Counted from the first letter of the stretch, positions 51,151 through 60,586 are shown. The stretch: 64,000 nucleotides of DNA from DASZFV01 sp035549075 (GCA_035549075.1 DASZRT010000064.1:54329-118328); one strand, 5' to 3'. Numbers and translations: made by a program. The notes: generated from the letters alone by a model not told the origin.

Positions 51151-51579
51151 ATGTTCACCATCGACAACACGATCGAGATCGCCGCCCCTCTCTCCAGCGT
51201 TCGCACCGCCATCACCACGGAGGCCGGCTACCGCGCTTGGTGGGCGCAGGACGCCGACTTCGACGGCGAGCGCGGTACGTTTCGCTTCTCGCGGCCCGAG
51301 GAGACGCGCTCGGTCACCTTCCGCGTCGACCGTTGCCACGAGCGCGGCGTCGTGATGACGTGCATCGCACAGGAAAAAAACCCCGACTGGCTCGGGACGA
51401 CGCTCGCGATCGATCTCGGCGAAACCTCGACCGGCACGCGCGTCCACTTGGTCCACTCGGGCTACCCCGCCAAGAACGAGGTCTACGAACGATGCAGCGA
51501 GGCCTGGCCCTACTTCCTGCGCAGCCTCGCGAGCTACGCCACGACCGGAACCGGCGAGCCTTACCCGAAGGCCGCCTGA
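51151..51579 (+). CDS. SRPBCC/AHSA1-like protein
   Basis: 142 residues, one START/Bet v 1-type hydrophobic-pocket domain: TIEIAAPLSSVRTAITTEAGYRAWWAQDADFDGERGTFRF and TTLAIDLGETSTGTRVHLVHSGYP. A ribosome site (AAAGGAG) precedes the ATG. AHSA1-like genes commonly accompany DGPF proteins and ECF sigma factors, exactly as here. The ligand is unknown. Confidence 0.85.
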   Translation: MFTIDNTIEIAAPLSSVRTAITTEAGYRAWWAQDADFDGERGTFRFSRPEETRSVTFRVDRCHERGVVMTCIAQEKNPDWLGTTLAIDLGETSTGTRVHLVHSGYPAKNEVYERCSEAWPYFLRSLASYATTGTGEPYPKAA

Positions 51580-51589
51580 GGAGCCCACG

Positions 51590-51958
51590 ATGACGACCGA
51601 AAAAAGCACAGCGATGCTGATCTTTCGCGACGAAGGGGTCGATTGGGCGCAGGTCACGGCCGACGGTCGCTCGAAGGCCTTGTTCCAAAAGCTCGTCGAC
51701 TGGGCCGCGGACCTCAAACGCCGCGGGCTCTACGCCGGGGTCGAAGCGCTCGGGACCGGCGGCAAGACCGTGCGGCGCAAAGGCGCGGGACTCGTCGTCG
51801 ACGGTCCCTTCGCCGAGGGACGCGAGGCCGTGCTCGGCTTCTTCCTGGTGCGCGTCGACGACATCGACGAAGCCTGCGCCATCGCCAAGGAGTCGCCGCA
51901 CGCCGAGATCGGCGGCACGACCGAGGTGCGGATGCTCGGGACCTTTCCCAAGCCGTAG
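51590..51958 (+). CDS. DGPF/YCII-family protein
   Basis: 122 residues. The signature VVDGPFAEGREAVLGFFLVRVDDIDEACAIAKESP and the C-terminal TEVRMLGTFP are diagnostic of DGPF-domain (YCII-related) proteins. It follows the AHSA1-like gene by 10 bases and converges on an ECF42-type sigma factor. DGPF proteins are the characteristic targets and neighbours of ECF42 sigma factors. Confidence 0.9.
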   Translation: MTTEKSTAMLIFRDEGVDWAQVTADGRSKALFQKLVDWAADLKRRGLYAGVEALGTGGKTVRRKGAGLVVDGPFAEGREAVLGFFLVRVDDIDEACAIAKESPHAEIGGTTEVRMLGTFPKP

Positions 51959-51974
51959 CCGAGGGCGGCGCCGC

Positions 51975-53168
51975 TCAGAGCGCCGAGAGGCGCTCCTCGA
52001 TGAAGCGACGTTCCGGCAACGTGGCGGCGAGCTCGAGGGCTCGGCGATACGACGCGCGGGCGGCGCGCACGTCGCCGCGCTGAGCTTGGAGCTCGCCGAC
52101 CGCGGCGGCGAGGACCGGATCGCCTCGAAGACGATCGTCTCCGACGAGGGCTTCGAGGGCGCGGAGACCAGCCCGCGCTCCGTCGGCCCGCCCCACGGCG
52201 ATCGCACGTTGCAGCGCGATGATCGGCGACGGCGTGAGCGCGAGCAGCTGCTCGTAGAGCGCGACGATCTGCCGCCAATCGGTCGCGGCGTAGGTCTCCG
52301 CGAGCGCGTGGCACGCCGCGATCCCGGCCTCGAGATGAAACGGCGAAATGGCCTCGCCCGTCGCCGCGCGCCCGAGATGCTCGAGCCCGTCGTCGATCAT
52401 CGCGCGGTCCCAGCGTGCCCGATCCTGGCGATCGAGCGGGATCAAGTCACCTCCCGCGTCGACGCGCGCCTTCAGCCGAGCGGCCTGCAGCAGGAACAAC
52501 GCCTGCAGGGCGTGGCCGCGCGGCGTGGCGAACGTGCTCGAGAGCAGCATCCGGTTCAGACGAATCGCCGTGTGACACAGGTCTTCATCGATCTGGGTGT
52601 CGCCGGCGTGGACGCTGTAGCCCTCGAAGAACAACACGTAGAGCGTGCGCAGAACGCCGTCGAGCCGCGCCTCGAGATCGCCTCGCGGCTCGAGCTCGAC
52701 GTGCTCTTCCCGCAGCACCTGACGAGCGCGCGTCAAGCGCTTCTCGACGGCGGCCTCGTCGAGCCGCAAGGCGCGCGTCAATGCCGACACCGGAAAGCCA
52801 CAGAGGGTGCGCAGCGCGAGCGCGAGCGCGCTCTCGATGGGAATGGCCGGGTGGCAGCAGACGAACATCATCCTCAAGAGATCTTCGTCGTGATCGGTCT
52901 CGGCGGCCGGCGCCTCCAGCTCGTCGAGGCGCTCATCCGGCGCGATCCACGCCGCGTGCCGAATGGCATCGATCAACCGGCGACGCGCCGCCACGAGGAG
53001 CCAAGCACCAGGACGCTCCGGAGCGGCCGCCCCCCACCCCTCGATCGCCGACACGAAGGCCTCCTGGACCGCGGCTTCGATCAAGTCCAAGCGACGCGCT
53101 CCAAACGACTTCGCGAGCGACGCCGTCAGCGCGGGCGCGTGTAACCGATAGAGGGCATCGAAGTCCAT
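51975..53168 (-). CDS. ECF42-type sigma factor with long C-terminal TPR-like extension
   Basis: 397 residues from ATG 53168. Sigma regions 2 and 4 occupy the first 180 residues (RRLDLIEAAVQEAFVSAIEGW, WLLVAARRRLIDAIRH, LALRTLCGFPVSALTRALRLDEAAVEKRLTRARQVLRE). A helical extension of about 215 residues follows, with LYVLFFEGYSVHAGD, ALQALFLLQAARL and tetratricopeptide-like pairs (IALQRAIAVGRADGARAGLRALEAL). No anti-sigma gene is adjacent; the extension is the regulatory element in ECF42. The convergent DGPF gene supports the group assignment. Confidence 0.9.
   Translation of the reverse strand: MDFDALYRLHAPALTASLAKSFGARRLDLIEAAVQEAFVSAIEGWGAAAPERPGAWLLVAARRRLIDAIRHAAWIAPDERLDELEAPAAETDHDEDLLRMMFVCCHPAIPIESALALALRTLCGFPVSALTRALRLDEAAVEKRLTRARQVLREEHVELEPRGDLEARLDGVLRTLYVLFFEGYSVHAGDTQIDEDLCHTAIRLNRMLLSSTFATPRGHALQALFLLQAARLKARVDAGGDLIPLDRQDRARWDRAMIDDGLEHLGRAATGEAISPFHLEAGIAACHALAETYAATDWRQIVALYEQLLALTPSPIIALQRAIAVGRADGARAGLRALEALVGDDRLRGDPVLAAAVGELQAQRGDVRAARASYRRALELAATLPERRFIEERLSAL
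51978..51995. terminator. hairpin between convergent DGPF and ECF42 genes
   Basis: GAGCGCC (51978-51984), loop GAGA, GGCGCTC (51989-51995): a perfect 7-bp stem with tetraloop just after the DGPF stop and within the last codons of the sigma gene. A 10-bp palindrome (GCGGCGCCGC, 51965-51974) is adjacent. No T-run, so termination is only a suggestion. Confidence 0.3.
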
Positions 53169-53305
53169 CACGGCGCGGGCGTGAGGATCGACGACGATGA
53201 ACCCATTCGAGAAATCGTAGTCGCCGTGCGCGGCGCACTCAAGCGTCCGTGGGCAGCCGTCGACGAAGACGCCAGCCTCGCGGCCGCGGACGTTCCACGC
53301 GACCG

Positions 53306-53752
53306 CTAGCCGCGGCGCGCGTGACGTGCCGCGGGGCTGGCGCGGCGGGCGCCGCGGTCGCGCAGCGTCCATCTCGTCGCGCGCTCGATGGGCTTCTCGA
53401 CGCCGCGCCCGAGCAGCTCGAGCAGGTCCGTCGTCGTGACGATGCCGACGGCATCCTGGCCGTCGAGGACGGGCAGGCAGCCGATGCTGCGTCCGCGCAA
53501 CAGGTTGGCCGCTTGTCGGATCGTCGTCTCGGGCGACACGGTGACGACGTGCTCGGTCATGACGTCGGACACGATGTCGCTCGCGCTCGCTCGGCGCGTG
53601 TCGCGCTCCGAGAGAATGCCGACGATCTTGAAGTCCTTCTTCACGAGCAGGTGGTGCACGCCGCCCACCTTCATTCGCGTGCGCGCCTCGAAGAGCAACG
53701 TCTCGGGACCGACGGACAGAACGTTCTTGGACATGATGTCTTGAATTCGCAT
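53306..53752 (-). CDS. CBS-domain pair protein
   Basis: 148 residues from ATG 53752. Two CBS domains: RIQDIMSKNVLSVGPETLLFEARTRMKVGGVHHLLVKKDFKIVGILSERD and VSDVMTEHVVTVSPETTIRQAANLLRGRSIGCLPVLDGQDAVGIVTTTDLLELL (read in pieces). Such stand-alone pairs bind adenine nucleotides and act as energy sensors. The C-terminal 20 residues are Arg/Ala-rich. It lies upstream of the ECF42 gene in the same direction but 137 bases away; no functional link is evident. Confidence 0.9.
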   Translation of the reverse strand: MRIQDIMSKNVLSVGPETLLFEARTRMKVGGVHHLLVKKDFKIVGILSERDTRRASASDIVSDVMTEHVVTVSPETTIRQAANLLRGRSIGCLPVLDGQDAVGIVTTTDLLELLGRGVEKPIERATRWTLRDRGARRASPAARHARRG

Positions 53753-53891
53753 GCGCCCGACCCTTGCAGCCGGAGTGCCAGGCGCAGAGCGCGCGCGAGG
53801 CGGCGGCCCGGCGCCGACCGGCGCAAGATTCGCGGCGAGCCGCGCGTGCGCCGCAGAAACTGCCATGGGTTCGAGCGGCCGCGAGGCGACC

Positions 53892-55649
53892 TCATCCCGG
53901 TGGCGTCACGATGAGATCCATCGGCCGGCGCGCCGCGGGCGCGCGTGACCGCACGATCCGTCCAGGCAACACGTCCACCGTGACCGGCGGCTCGAGCACG
54001 TACCGATAGCCGCGGTCGTCGACGCGAAGCTTCAGCGTCCGCCCCTTCCAGTGAATCGTGCGCGCGTACGCCTCGCGGATGACACCGCGACGCTCGAATC
54101 CGTGGTGCGCCAAGAGGTACGAGCCCAGCCGCAGCGCCAAGTGGTTGAACAGACGATGGCAGCCGTGGCTCGAGCCACGCAGGATCGATCGGTAGTTGCC
54201 GGACCCGTGCGTTCGGATCGCCAAGTCGGAGAAGGCGTTCTCGCCGGTGGCGGCGGCGGACGCGCGGACGTGAATGAGCGCGAGGAGCCCGTACGCCGAG
54301 CGGTATCCCGGGCCGACGGCGTCGTCGTCCGCCCGCCAGGCGCCGCCGCCGCGCGGCTGCACGAGCTCGCGATCGGGCGTCGTCGGCGGAGGGAACCAGG
54401 CGGGCGCCGCCACCAGGTCACGCCAGTAGGCTCGTCCGACCGGCGACGGCTTGTAGCGCAAATCGACGGACTCGTCCGGCAGCTTCTCGTCCTTCCACGC
54501 GCCGATCGTCGTGGGCCACCGCACGAGCGGGACCTCGCCGCCGTCCGTGATCGCGAAGATCGTCAACGTCGGGCGATTCTTGACGGGCGACGGGAGCCGC
54601 TCGCCTTCGGCGTCGAGCGGGTACGACGTCCAGACGTCGCCCCGATCGATCTCGACGCGCACGTCGACGATCCTCCCGGCGTACGGCGGCGGCGGCGGGG
54701 CGTGCACGGCGACGCGCGCCGCGACGCCGGCGCTCATGGCCGCGGCCGCGGCGTCGGGTGACGTCCAACCGAGCGCGACCGCCGCGGCCTCGGTGGCGCG
54801 ATCGACGAGATCGGGCGCGGCGCCCGGCAGCGGTTGCGGCCGAAGCCGCGGCCGGTACTCCGGCGAGTCGACGAAGCGCCCGAGGATCGGCTCCCACGCG
54901 GCGCCCGCCGATCCGTCCTCGAGGAGCGCGCTCGCATCGACGACCCGCTCGCGCAAGACCCGCAGCAACGTCCGAAAGTCGAGCTCGGCGCTCGACGTGA
55001 GCAGCGCCTCTCTCGTCTCTCGATCGACGACGGCCGCCGAAGGGATCATGTGGCGGCGCTGGTAGAGCGCGAGCGCGTCTTGCGTCGCGCCGTCGAAGAC
55101 CCCGGGCCGCGCCGCGCGCGGGAGAAAGCCCTCGCAGGCGAGGTGAGCTTGGACGACGCCGAGGGCGTCGGCCCGGCCGGGATCGGCGTTCGAGTTCTCG
55201 TCCCACGGCGCGATCGTTCGTCCGATCCGCGCGAGCGCGCCGTCGTCGACGGCGGCGTGGCAGGCGTGCCGAGGGACGTCGAGCAAGCGGCGACGGACGA
55301 CGCCGAGGCTCGGGAAGATGCCGAAGAGCTCGAAGTACCGATCGCGGCGGGCCGTGCGCCATCGCGCCTCGGGGCCGACGCGCTCGTTGGCGAGCGTCAG
55401 GAAGGTCGCTCGGTACGGCTGCGCGAGATCGGCGGTCTCCGAGAAGACGAGCGGCGTCCAATCGTCGGAGAGATCGAGCACGACGTGGTCGTCGCCCGGC
55501 GCCTCGGCGCAGACGTTTCCGACGACACGCCCCGCTTCGTAGAGCGGGACGGCCGTGCACGGCGCCGACGCGACCGCCGCGCGCGCGGGCCCCCACGGGA
55601 TCGAGGCCGCGAGGGCGAGCGCGGCGATCGCGGCGTCATGCCGCCGCAT
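53892..55649 (-). CDS. L,D-transpeptidase-like exported protein with peptidoglycan-binding domain
   Basis: 585 residues from ATG 55649 with a signal peptide (about 1-25). A PG_binding_1 motif lies near residue 170 (ACEGFLPRAARPGVFDGATQDALALYQRRH). The C-terminal YkuD-type catalytic motif is RTHGSGNYRSILRGSSHGCHRL, with the likely nucleophile Cys497. The His and SHGC-x-R pattern matches L,D-transpeptidases, which form or edit 3-3 cross-links or attach proteins to peptidoglycan. The large N-terminal half is not recognised. Overlaps the patatin gene by 14 bases. Confidence 0.75.
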   Translation of the reverse strand: MRRHDAAIAALALAASIPWGPARAAVASAPCTAVPLYEAGRVVGNVCAEAPGDDHVVLDLSDDWTPLVFSETADLAQPYRATFLTLANERVGPEARWRTARRDRYFELFGIFPSLGVVRRRLLDVPRHACHAAVDDGALARIGRTIAPWDENSNADPGRADALGVVQAHLACEGFLPRAARPGVFDGATQDALALYQRRHMIPSAAVVDRETREALLTSSAELDFRTLLRVLRERVVDASALLEDGSAGAAWEPILGRFVDSPEYRPRLRPQPLPGAAPDLVDRATEAAAVALGWTSPDAAAAAMSAGVAARVAVHAPPPPPYAGRIVDVRVEIDRGDVWTSYPLDAEGERLPSPVKNRPTLTIFAITDGGEVPLVRWPTTIGAWKDEKLPDESVDLRYKPSPVGRAYWRDLVAAPAWFPPPTTPDRELVQPRGGGAWRADDDAVGPGYRSAYGLLALIHVRASAAATGENAFSDLAIRTHGSGNYRSILRGSSHGCHRLFNHLALRLGSYLLAHHGFERRGVIREAYARTIHWKGRTLKLRVDDRGYRYVLEPPVTVDVLPGRIVRSRAPAARRPMDLIVTPPG

Positions 55650-56922
55650 CGGGCGCGCTCGCCTCGCGCGCCGCGGCCAGGAACGCGACGATGCGATCGT
55701 GCTGGGCCTCGGCGTCGCGCCGGCCCAAGTCGATGAGAGCGCGCGCGAACCCGCCGTCGAACAGGAGGTACGAGACCAGGTCGGCCTCCTTCTCCGACTC
55801 GCGCTCGGCGAGGCGCCCGAACGCCCGCTCGACGAGGCCGAGCTTGCGCTCGCGGAACGCGCGCGACCGGACGTAGGCGGCGCCGAGCTTGCCGAGATCC
55901 TCGGACGATTGAAGGTGCAACAGCGGCAGCGGCACGAGGGGCCCATCGCCGACGTCGGTGAGGTCGGCGTTGAGCACCTCGACGAACCGAGGCCCGAACT
56001 GCCGCGTCCCGGCGGCGAGCACGCGGTTGATCCGCTCGAGCCGCTCGACGTCGCCGTCGATGCGGTCGAGGCTCAGCGCGTTCAGCACCTTTCCGAGCAA
56101 GAACAGCGGTCCTGGGTAGGCCCGCTCGCGTTCGGGCTCGTCGATCTCGGTCGTCACGCGCGGGGTTCGCGGGTTGACGACGACCAGCGCGCGGGCGCCC
56201 ATGCGCCGCGCCGGCGACAGCGGGACGTGCTGGCGGAGCGAGCCGTCGCAATAGAGCGCCCCGCGCACGCGCACGGCGGGGAACAGGAACGGAATCGCCG
56301 CCGACGCCATGGCGTGCACGGGCGCGAGGCTCGTCGGAAAGGCCCACGTGCGGCCGCGCGTCCACGGTGAGACGTCGGGCGCCCCCTGGAAGAAGACCGT
56401 CGTGCGGCCGCTCGCGACGTGCGTCGCGGTCACCGAGACGGCGCGCAGCCGACGCGCGCGGATGTGCTCGGCGATGCGTCGAAAGTCGATGGCCTGTGAA
56501 AGCAGCGCCTCGATCGGGCGCGCGTCGAGGACGCCGCCGCGATCGAGATCGGGGTCGCCGCTCGGAAGAGAGCGGCCGAGCAGCGCGCGGATCATGCGCA
56601 TGGCGCGCCGGCGATCGACGTGGAGGACGTCGCCGAGGCGCAGCCCCGACCATCGCGACACGAGCGCGCGCATCACCGCGCGCGGATCGTCGACGCCCGC
56701 CGCGAGCGCGCAGCCGAGGAGCGAGCCCACCGAGGTCCCGGAGATCACGTCGACGGGGACGCGCCCGCCGAGCTCGCGCGCGACGTGCGAGAAGATGTAG
56801 TCGCAGACGCCCACCTCGTAGGCGCCGCGCGCGCCGCCGCCGCCCAGCACCCAGCCCACGGGCGACGGCTCCGCGCCCGGGAACGCCGTTCGAGCCGAGG
56901 ACGCAGGCTTAGGCCGACGCAT
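55636..56922 (-). CDS. patatin-like phospholipase
   Basis: 428 residues. Oxyanion glycine loop GGGGARGAYEVG (27-38), nucleophile Ser64 in SGTSVGSLLG and catalytic Asp226 in YCDGSLRQHVPLSP. The Asp motif reads D-G-S rather than D-G-G/A. No signal peptide, so cytoplasmic or membrane-peripheral lipid acyl hydrolase. Upstream of it, overlapping by 14 bases, is the second OsmC gene; downstream the L,D-transpeptidase-like gene. Together they form a small envelope/lipid-maintenance unit. Confidence 0.9.
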   Translation of the reverse strand: MRRPKPASSARTAFPGAEPSPVGWVLGGGGARGAYEVGVCDYIFSHVARELGGRVPVDVISGTSVGSLLGCALAAGVDDPRAVMRALVSRWSGLRLGDVLHVDRRRAMRMIRALLGRSLPSGDPDLDRGGVLDARPIEALLSQAIDFRRIAEHIRARRLRAVSVTATHVASGRTTVFFQGAPDVSPWTRGRTWAFPTSLAPVHAMASAAIPFLFPAVRVRGALYCDGSLRQHVPLSPARRMGARALVVVNPRTPRVTTEIDEPERERAYPGPLFLLGKVLNALSLDRIDGDVERLERINRVLAAGTRQFGPRFVEVLNADLTDVGDGPLVPLPLLHLQSSEDLGKLGAAYVRSRAFRERKLGLVERAFGRLAERESEKEADLVSYLLFDGGFARALIDLGRRDAEAQHDRIVAFLAAAREASAPDAAA

Positions 56923-57358
56923 GCTCGTCGCGCCGATCCGGCGTCGCTCCTCGCGGTCGGCGTTTGATGTCGACCGACATCTCGACGGCCGGCGCGCTCA
57001 CGAGGGTGTTGTAGGCGGGGCAGCGCTTGATGGCGCGGACCATCCCGACGAGCTCCGTCTCCGTGAAGCTCTCCGGCACGTGGACCTGCAGACCGAGGCG
57101 CGCGATGCGCGGCGCGGGCCGCGTGACCTTTTCGGCGTCGACCTCGACCGTGACGTCCTCGTTCGGCAGGCCCCGCGCGCGCAAGAACGCCGAGACGTAG
57201 TAGTGCGCACACGCGGCGACCGAGGCGACGAGCACGTCGAGCGGCGACGGGCCGGCGTCCGCGCCGCCGTACACGGGAGGCTGGTCGAACAGGATCACGT
57301 GCGAGCCGAGGCGAACGCGGCTCGCGACCGCGCCGGCCGATTCCACGACGAATTTCAT
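56909..57358 (-). CDS. OsmC-family protein (second copy)
   Basis: 149 residues. Cysteines in SVAACAHYYVSAF and KRCPAYNTLVSAPAVEMSV; GPSPLDVLVASVAAC matches the copy at 50524. A GGAGGAG ribosome site precedes the ATG. The two copies share the same motifs in the same order but differ in many surface residues and in the C-terminal tail (RRPRGATPDRRDEHASA here). First gene of the OsmC-patatin-transpeptidase unit, divergent from the PEP-synthase-like gene. Confidence 0.88.
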   Translation of the reverse strand: MKFVVESAGAVASRVRLGSHVILFDQPPVYGGADAGPSPLDVLVASVAACAHYYVSAFLRARGLPNEDVTVEVDAEKVTRPAPRIARLGLQVHVPESFTETELVGMVRAIKRCPAYNTLVSAPAVEMSVDIKRRPRGATPDRRDEHASA

Positions 57359-57578
57359 GCGAGCTCCTCCGGAGTGCCGAGCGTTGAGGGATCGAGCCCG
57401 GCCAACGCAAGAACGAGACCGAAGGCGCGCGACGGTCCCTTTCGCGCGTCGAGCGGCCGCGGACGCAAGTCGCGCGCGCCGCCGAGCCGACCGCGCAAGG
57501 CCTGCGCGAACCCTCGCCGCGCGGGCGCGGAAGACGCGGACGCGCGGGTTGGCTTCGTTGCTGCACAGGTTCGCCGTC

Positions 57579-59969
57579 ATGAGCAGCAAGCGCCTCATCA
57601 TTCCCTTCCGCGACGTCGATCTCACGAGCCTGCCCGAGGTCGGCGGCAAGAACGCGTCGATCGGCGAGCTGACGCGCGCGTTGACCTCCATGGGCGTGCG
57701 CGTCCCCGACGGCTTCGCCATCACGGCCTCGGCGTTTCGAGATCACCTCGCCCAGGGCGGCGTCGACCGCGCGATCTACGCCGAGCTCGACCGTCTGGAC
57801 ACGCACGACGTCGACGCGCTGGCGCGCGCCGGGGCCTTCGCGCGCGCCCGCGTGCGTGAGCTCCCCCTGCCCCGCGCGCTCGAGATCGAGATCTCGGCCG
57901 CCTACGATCAGCTCTCGCACGCGTTCCACGACACGGCGACGGACGTCGCCGTGCGCTCGAGCGCGACGGCCGAGGATCTCCCGTCGGCCTCGTTCGCCGG
58001 CCAGCACGAGTCCTACCTCAACGTGCGCGGGCGAGCGGCGCTGCTGGCCGCCGTCCGCGAGTGCATGGCGTCGCTGTTCAACGACCGCGCGATCGCCTAC
58101 CGCGCCGAGCGCGGCTTCGCGCACCGTGACGTCGCGCTCTCGGTCGGCGTGCAGAAGATGGTGCGCAGCGATCTCGCGAGCGCGGGCGTCATCTTCACGC
58201 TCGACACCGAGAGCGGCCACCGCGGGGTCGTCACGATCACCGGCTCGTGGGGCCTGGGCGAGTCCGTGGTCAAGGGCCGCGTCAACCCCGACGAGACGTG
58301 GGTGTTCAAGAAGGCGCTCGCCGAGGGTCGCGCGCGCCCCATCATCCGACGGCAGTGCGGCGACAAGGCGCACAAGCTGATCTACGGCCCGAAGGACGCC
58401 GATCTGATCGAGACGCCCGTCGCCGACGCCGATCGCCGCCGGCTCGTCCTCGACGACGGCGAGGCCGTGACGCTCGCGCGCTGGGCGGTCGCCATCGAGG
58501 AGCACTACTCGGCGCGCGCCGGGCGCCCCACGCCGATGGACATCGAGTGGGCCAAGGACGGCCGCTCGGGACAGTTGTTCATCGTCCAGGCGCGCCCCGA
58601 GACCGTGCACTCGCAGCGCGGCTCGCTCGTCCAAGAGGTCTTCCACGTCCAGGGCGGCGCCACGGTGCTCGCCCGCGGGAAGAGCGTCGGCGCGCGGGTC
58701 GCCGCGGGACGCGCGCGCGTCATCCGCTCGGCCCAAGAGCTCGCGACGTTCCAAGACGGAGAGATCCTCGTCGCTCCCAGCACCGATCCGGATTGGGAGC
58801 CGGCGCTCGAGCGCGCGGCCGCCGTCGTCACCGAACAAGGAGGACGAACGTGCCACGCCGCGATCGTCTCGCGCGAGCTGGGCCTGCCCTGCGTCGTCGG
58901 CACGGGCGACGCCACGACCCGCATCGAGACGGGGCGCGTGGTCACGGTGTCGTGCGCCGAAGGCGACGAGGGGCGCGTCTACGACGGAAGCGTCCCTTTC
59001 CGCCGCGAGGAGCTCGACGCCACGGCGCTCGGCACGCCGCGCGTGCCCGTCATGTTGAACGTCGGCGATCCGCGCGCCGCCTTCGGCGCCGCCGCGCTGC
59101 CGAGCGCCGGCGTCGGCCTCGCGCGCATCGAGTTCATCGTGTCGAGCGCCATCGGCGTCCACCCCATGGCGCTGCTGCACCCCGAGAGGCTCGAGGCGTC
59201 CGTCGCCGAGGCCGTGCGCGCCCGCGCCGCCGCCGCGCCGACCCCGGCCGAGTTCTTCGTCTCGGAGCTGGCGAACGGCGTCGCGCAGATCGCGGCGGCC
59301 TTCCACCCGCGGCCCGTCATCGTGCGCTTCTCCGACTTCAAGACGAACGAGTACGCGAACCTCCTGGGCGGCCAGCCGTTCGAGCCCATCGAGGACAACC
59401 CCATGATCGGCTTCCGCGGCGCGTCCCGTTACTACGACGAGCGCTACCGCGAGGCGTTCGCGCTCGAGTGCGCGGCGATCCGCCGCGTGCGCACCGAGAT
59501 GGGCCTGCCCAACGTCAAGGTCATGATCCCGTTCTGCCGGACGCTCGGCGAGGGCGAGCGCGTGCTCGCCGAGCTCGCGAAGAACGGCCTCGTGCGCGGC
59601 GAAGACGGCCTCGAGGTCTACGTCATGTGCGAGATCCCCAACAACGTCATCCTCGCCAAGGAGTTCGCCGCGCTCTTCGACGGGTTCTCGATCGGATCGA
59701 ACGACCTCACGCAGCTCACGCTGGGCGTCGACCGAGACTCCGAGCTGCTCGCCCACCTCTTCGACGAGCGGGACCCGGGCGTCGAGAAGCTCATCGAGAT
59801 GGTGACCACGGTCGCGCACGCCGCGGGCCGCAAGGTCGGCCTCTGCGGACAGGCGCCGAGCGATCACCCGGAGTTCGCGACGTTCCTCGCCGACGTGGGC
59901 CTCGACAGCATCTCGGTGACCGCCGATGCGCTCCCCGACGTCGTCCGCCGGCTCGCGACGGCGAAGTGA
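57579..59969 (+). CDS. ppsA: phosphoenolpyruvate synthase-like enzyme
   Basis: 796 residues, full length. ATP-grasp N-terminal domain (LTSLPEVGGKNASIGELTRAL; VAVRSSATAEDLPSASFAGQHESYLNVRG), phosphohistidine domain with the catalytic His in TEQGGRTCHAAIVSRELGLPCVVG, and C-terminal PEP/pyruvate-binding barrel (IVRFSDFKTNEYANLLGG; VMCEIPNNVI; GSNDLTQLTLGVDRDS; VGLCGQAPSDHP with the conserved Cys). It converts pyruvate to PEP with ATP in gluconeogenesis. No strong ribosome site is seen before ATG 57579. Confidence 0.92.
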   Translation: MSSKRLIIPFRDVDLTSLPEVGGKNASIGELTRALTSMGVRVPDGFAITASAFRDHLAQGGVDRAIYAELDRLDTHDVDALARAGAFARARVRELPLPRALEIEISAAYDQLSHAFHDTATDVAVRSSATAEDLPSASFAGQHESYLNVRGRAALLAAVRECMASLFNDRAIAYRAERGFAHRDVALSVGVQKMVRSDLASAGVIFTLDTESGHRGVVTITGSWGLGESVVKGRVNPDETWVFKKALAEGRARPIIRRQCGDKAHKLIYGPKDADLIETPVADADRRRLVLDDGEAVTLARWAVAIEEHYSARAGRPTPMDIEWAKDGRSGQLFIVQARPETVHSQRGSLVQEVFHVQGGATVLARGKSVGARVAAGRARVIRSAQELATFQDGEILVAPSTDPDWEPALERAAAVVTEQGGRTCHAAIVSRELGLPCVVGTGDATTRIETGRVVTVSCAEGDEGRVYDGSVPFRREELDATALGTPRVPVMLNVGDPRAAFGAAALPSAGVGLARIEFIVSSAIGVHPMALLHPERLEASVAEAVRARAAAAPTPAEFFVSELANGVAQIAAAFHPRPVIVRFSDFKTNEYANLLGGQPFEPIEDNPMIGFRGASRYYDERYREAFALECAAIRRVRTEMGLPNVKVMIPFCRTLGEGERVLAELAKNGLVRGEDGLEVYVMCEIPNNVILAKEFAALFDGFSIGSNDLTQLTLGVDRDSELLAHLFDERDPGVEKLIEMVTTVAHAAGRKVGLCGQAPSDHPEFATFLADVGLDSISVTADALPDVVRRLATAK

Positions 59970-59991
59970 GAAGCTCGAGGGCCTGGAGCAC

Positions 59992-60142
59992 AGGAGGGTC
60001 CTTCATCATGAGCGCCGACACCGGCACCTCGCCGCTTTCGGGGGCGTCGCGGACGAGCCCCACGACGACGCCCGAGCCATCGACGACCGGCAGCTGACCC
60101 ACGTCGTGGGCTCGAAGCAGCAGGCGCGCCGCAGCTAGAGCG
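59992..60142 (-). pseudogene. CBS-domain gene remnant
   Basis: One minus-strand frame reads TPSRDDALAAARLLL, then RAHDVGQLPVVDGSGVVVGL and later VPVSALMMKDPPVL. That is the end of one CBS domain followed by the start of a second. There is no start codon in front (the frame runs back into the next gene out of phase), and after DPPVL the homology stops near the ppsA end. It looks like a decayed CBS-pair gene caught between two convergent genes. Confidence 0.45.
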
Positions 60143-60388
60143 TCATCGCGCGACGGCGTGGACGAGCGAGCGCGCCTCGCCGGGCGCAGACGTGACCGGA
60201 CCGACCTCGCGGGCCAGCTTCGCGAGCGCCGCCGTCAGCCGCAGGTTCGAGCCGCGGACGAGCACGCGTTCGAGGTGACGAGCGGCCAGCTCGGCGGCGT
60301 TCGTCGTGTCGCCGGCGACGGCGGCGCCGAGGTCGAAGGAGGCGGTGACGAAGTCACCGAGGGTCACGCTCGCGTGGTGGTTGTCCAT
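60143..60388 (-). CDS. small hypothetical protein
   Basis: 81 residues, soluble. An AAGGAGA ribosome site precedes ATG 60388 at good spacing. The sequence (SVTLGDFVTASFDLGAAVAGDTTNAAELAARHLERVL) is mostly helical; no family recognised. Its stop lies directly at the CBS remnant, so the remnant may once have followed it in an operon. Divergent from the MacA-like gene, with 198 intervening bases in which I see no further feature. Confidence 0.6.
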   Translation of the reverse strand: MDNHHASVTLGDFVTASFDLGAAVAGDTTNAAELAARHLERVLVRGSNLRLTAALAKLAREVGPVTSAPGEARSLVHAVAR

Positions 60389-60586
60389 GGCTGTCTCCTT
60401 GGAATGAGTTGCGCGGCCCTCACTGCACGCGAGGTGCCAGGCGCGCTCGATCGGTGAGCGACGCAGATGAGACGCCGCATTCGCGCACGTTCTGCGCGCT
60501 CGGCGCACGGACGCGCAGACTTGGCGCGCGCGGGCCTCGCCGTTGCGCCGAAGACGCGGGCCTCTGCCTTGCAATGCGCGTCGACC

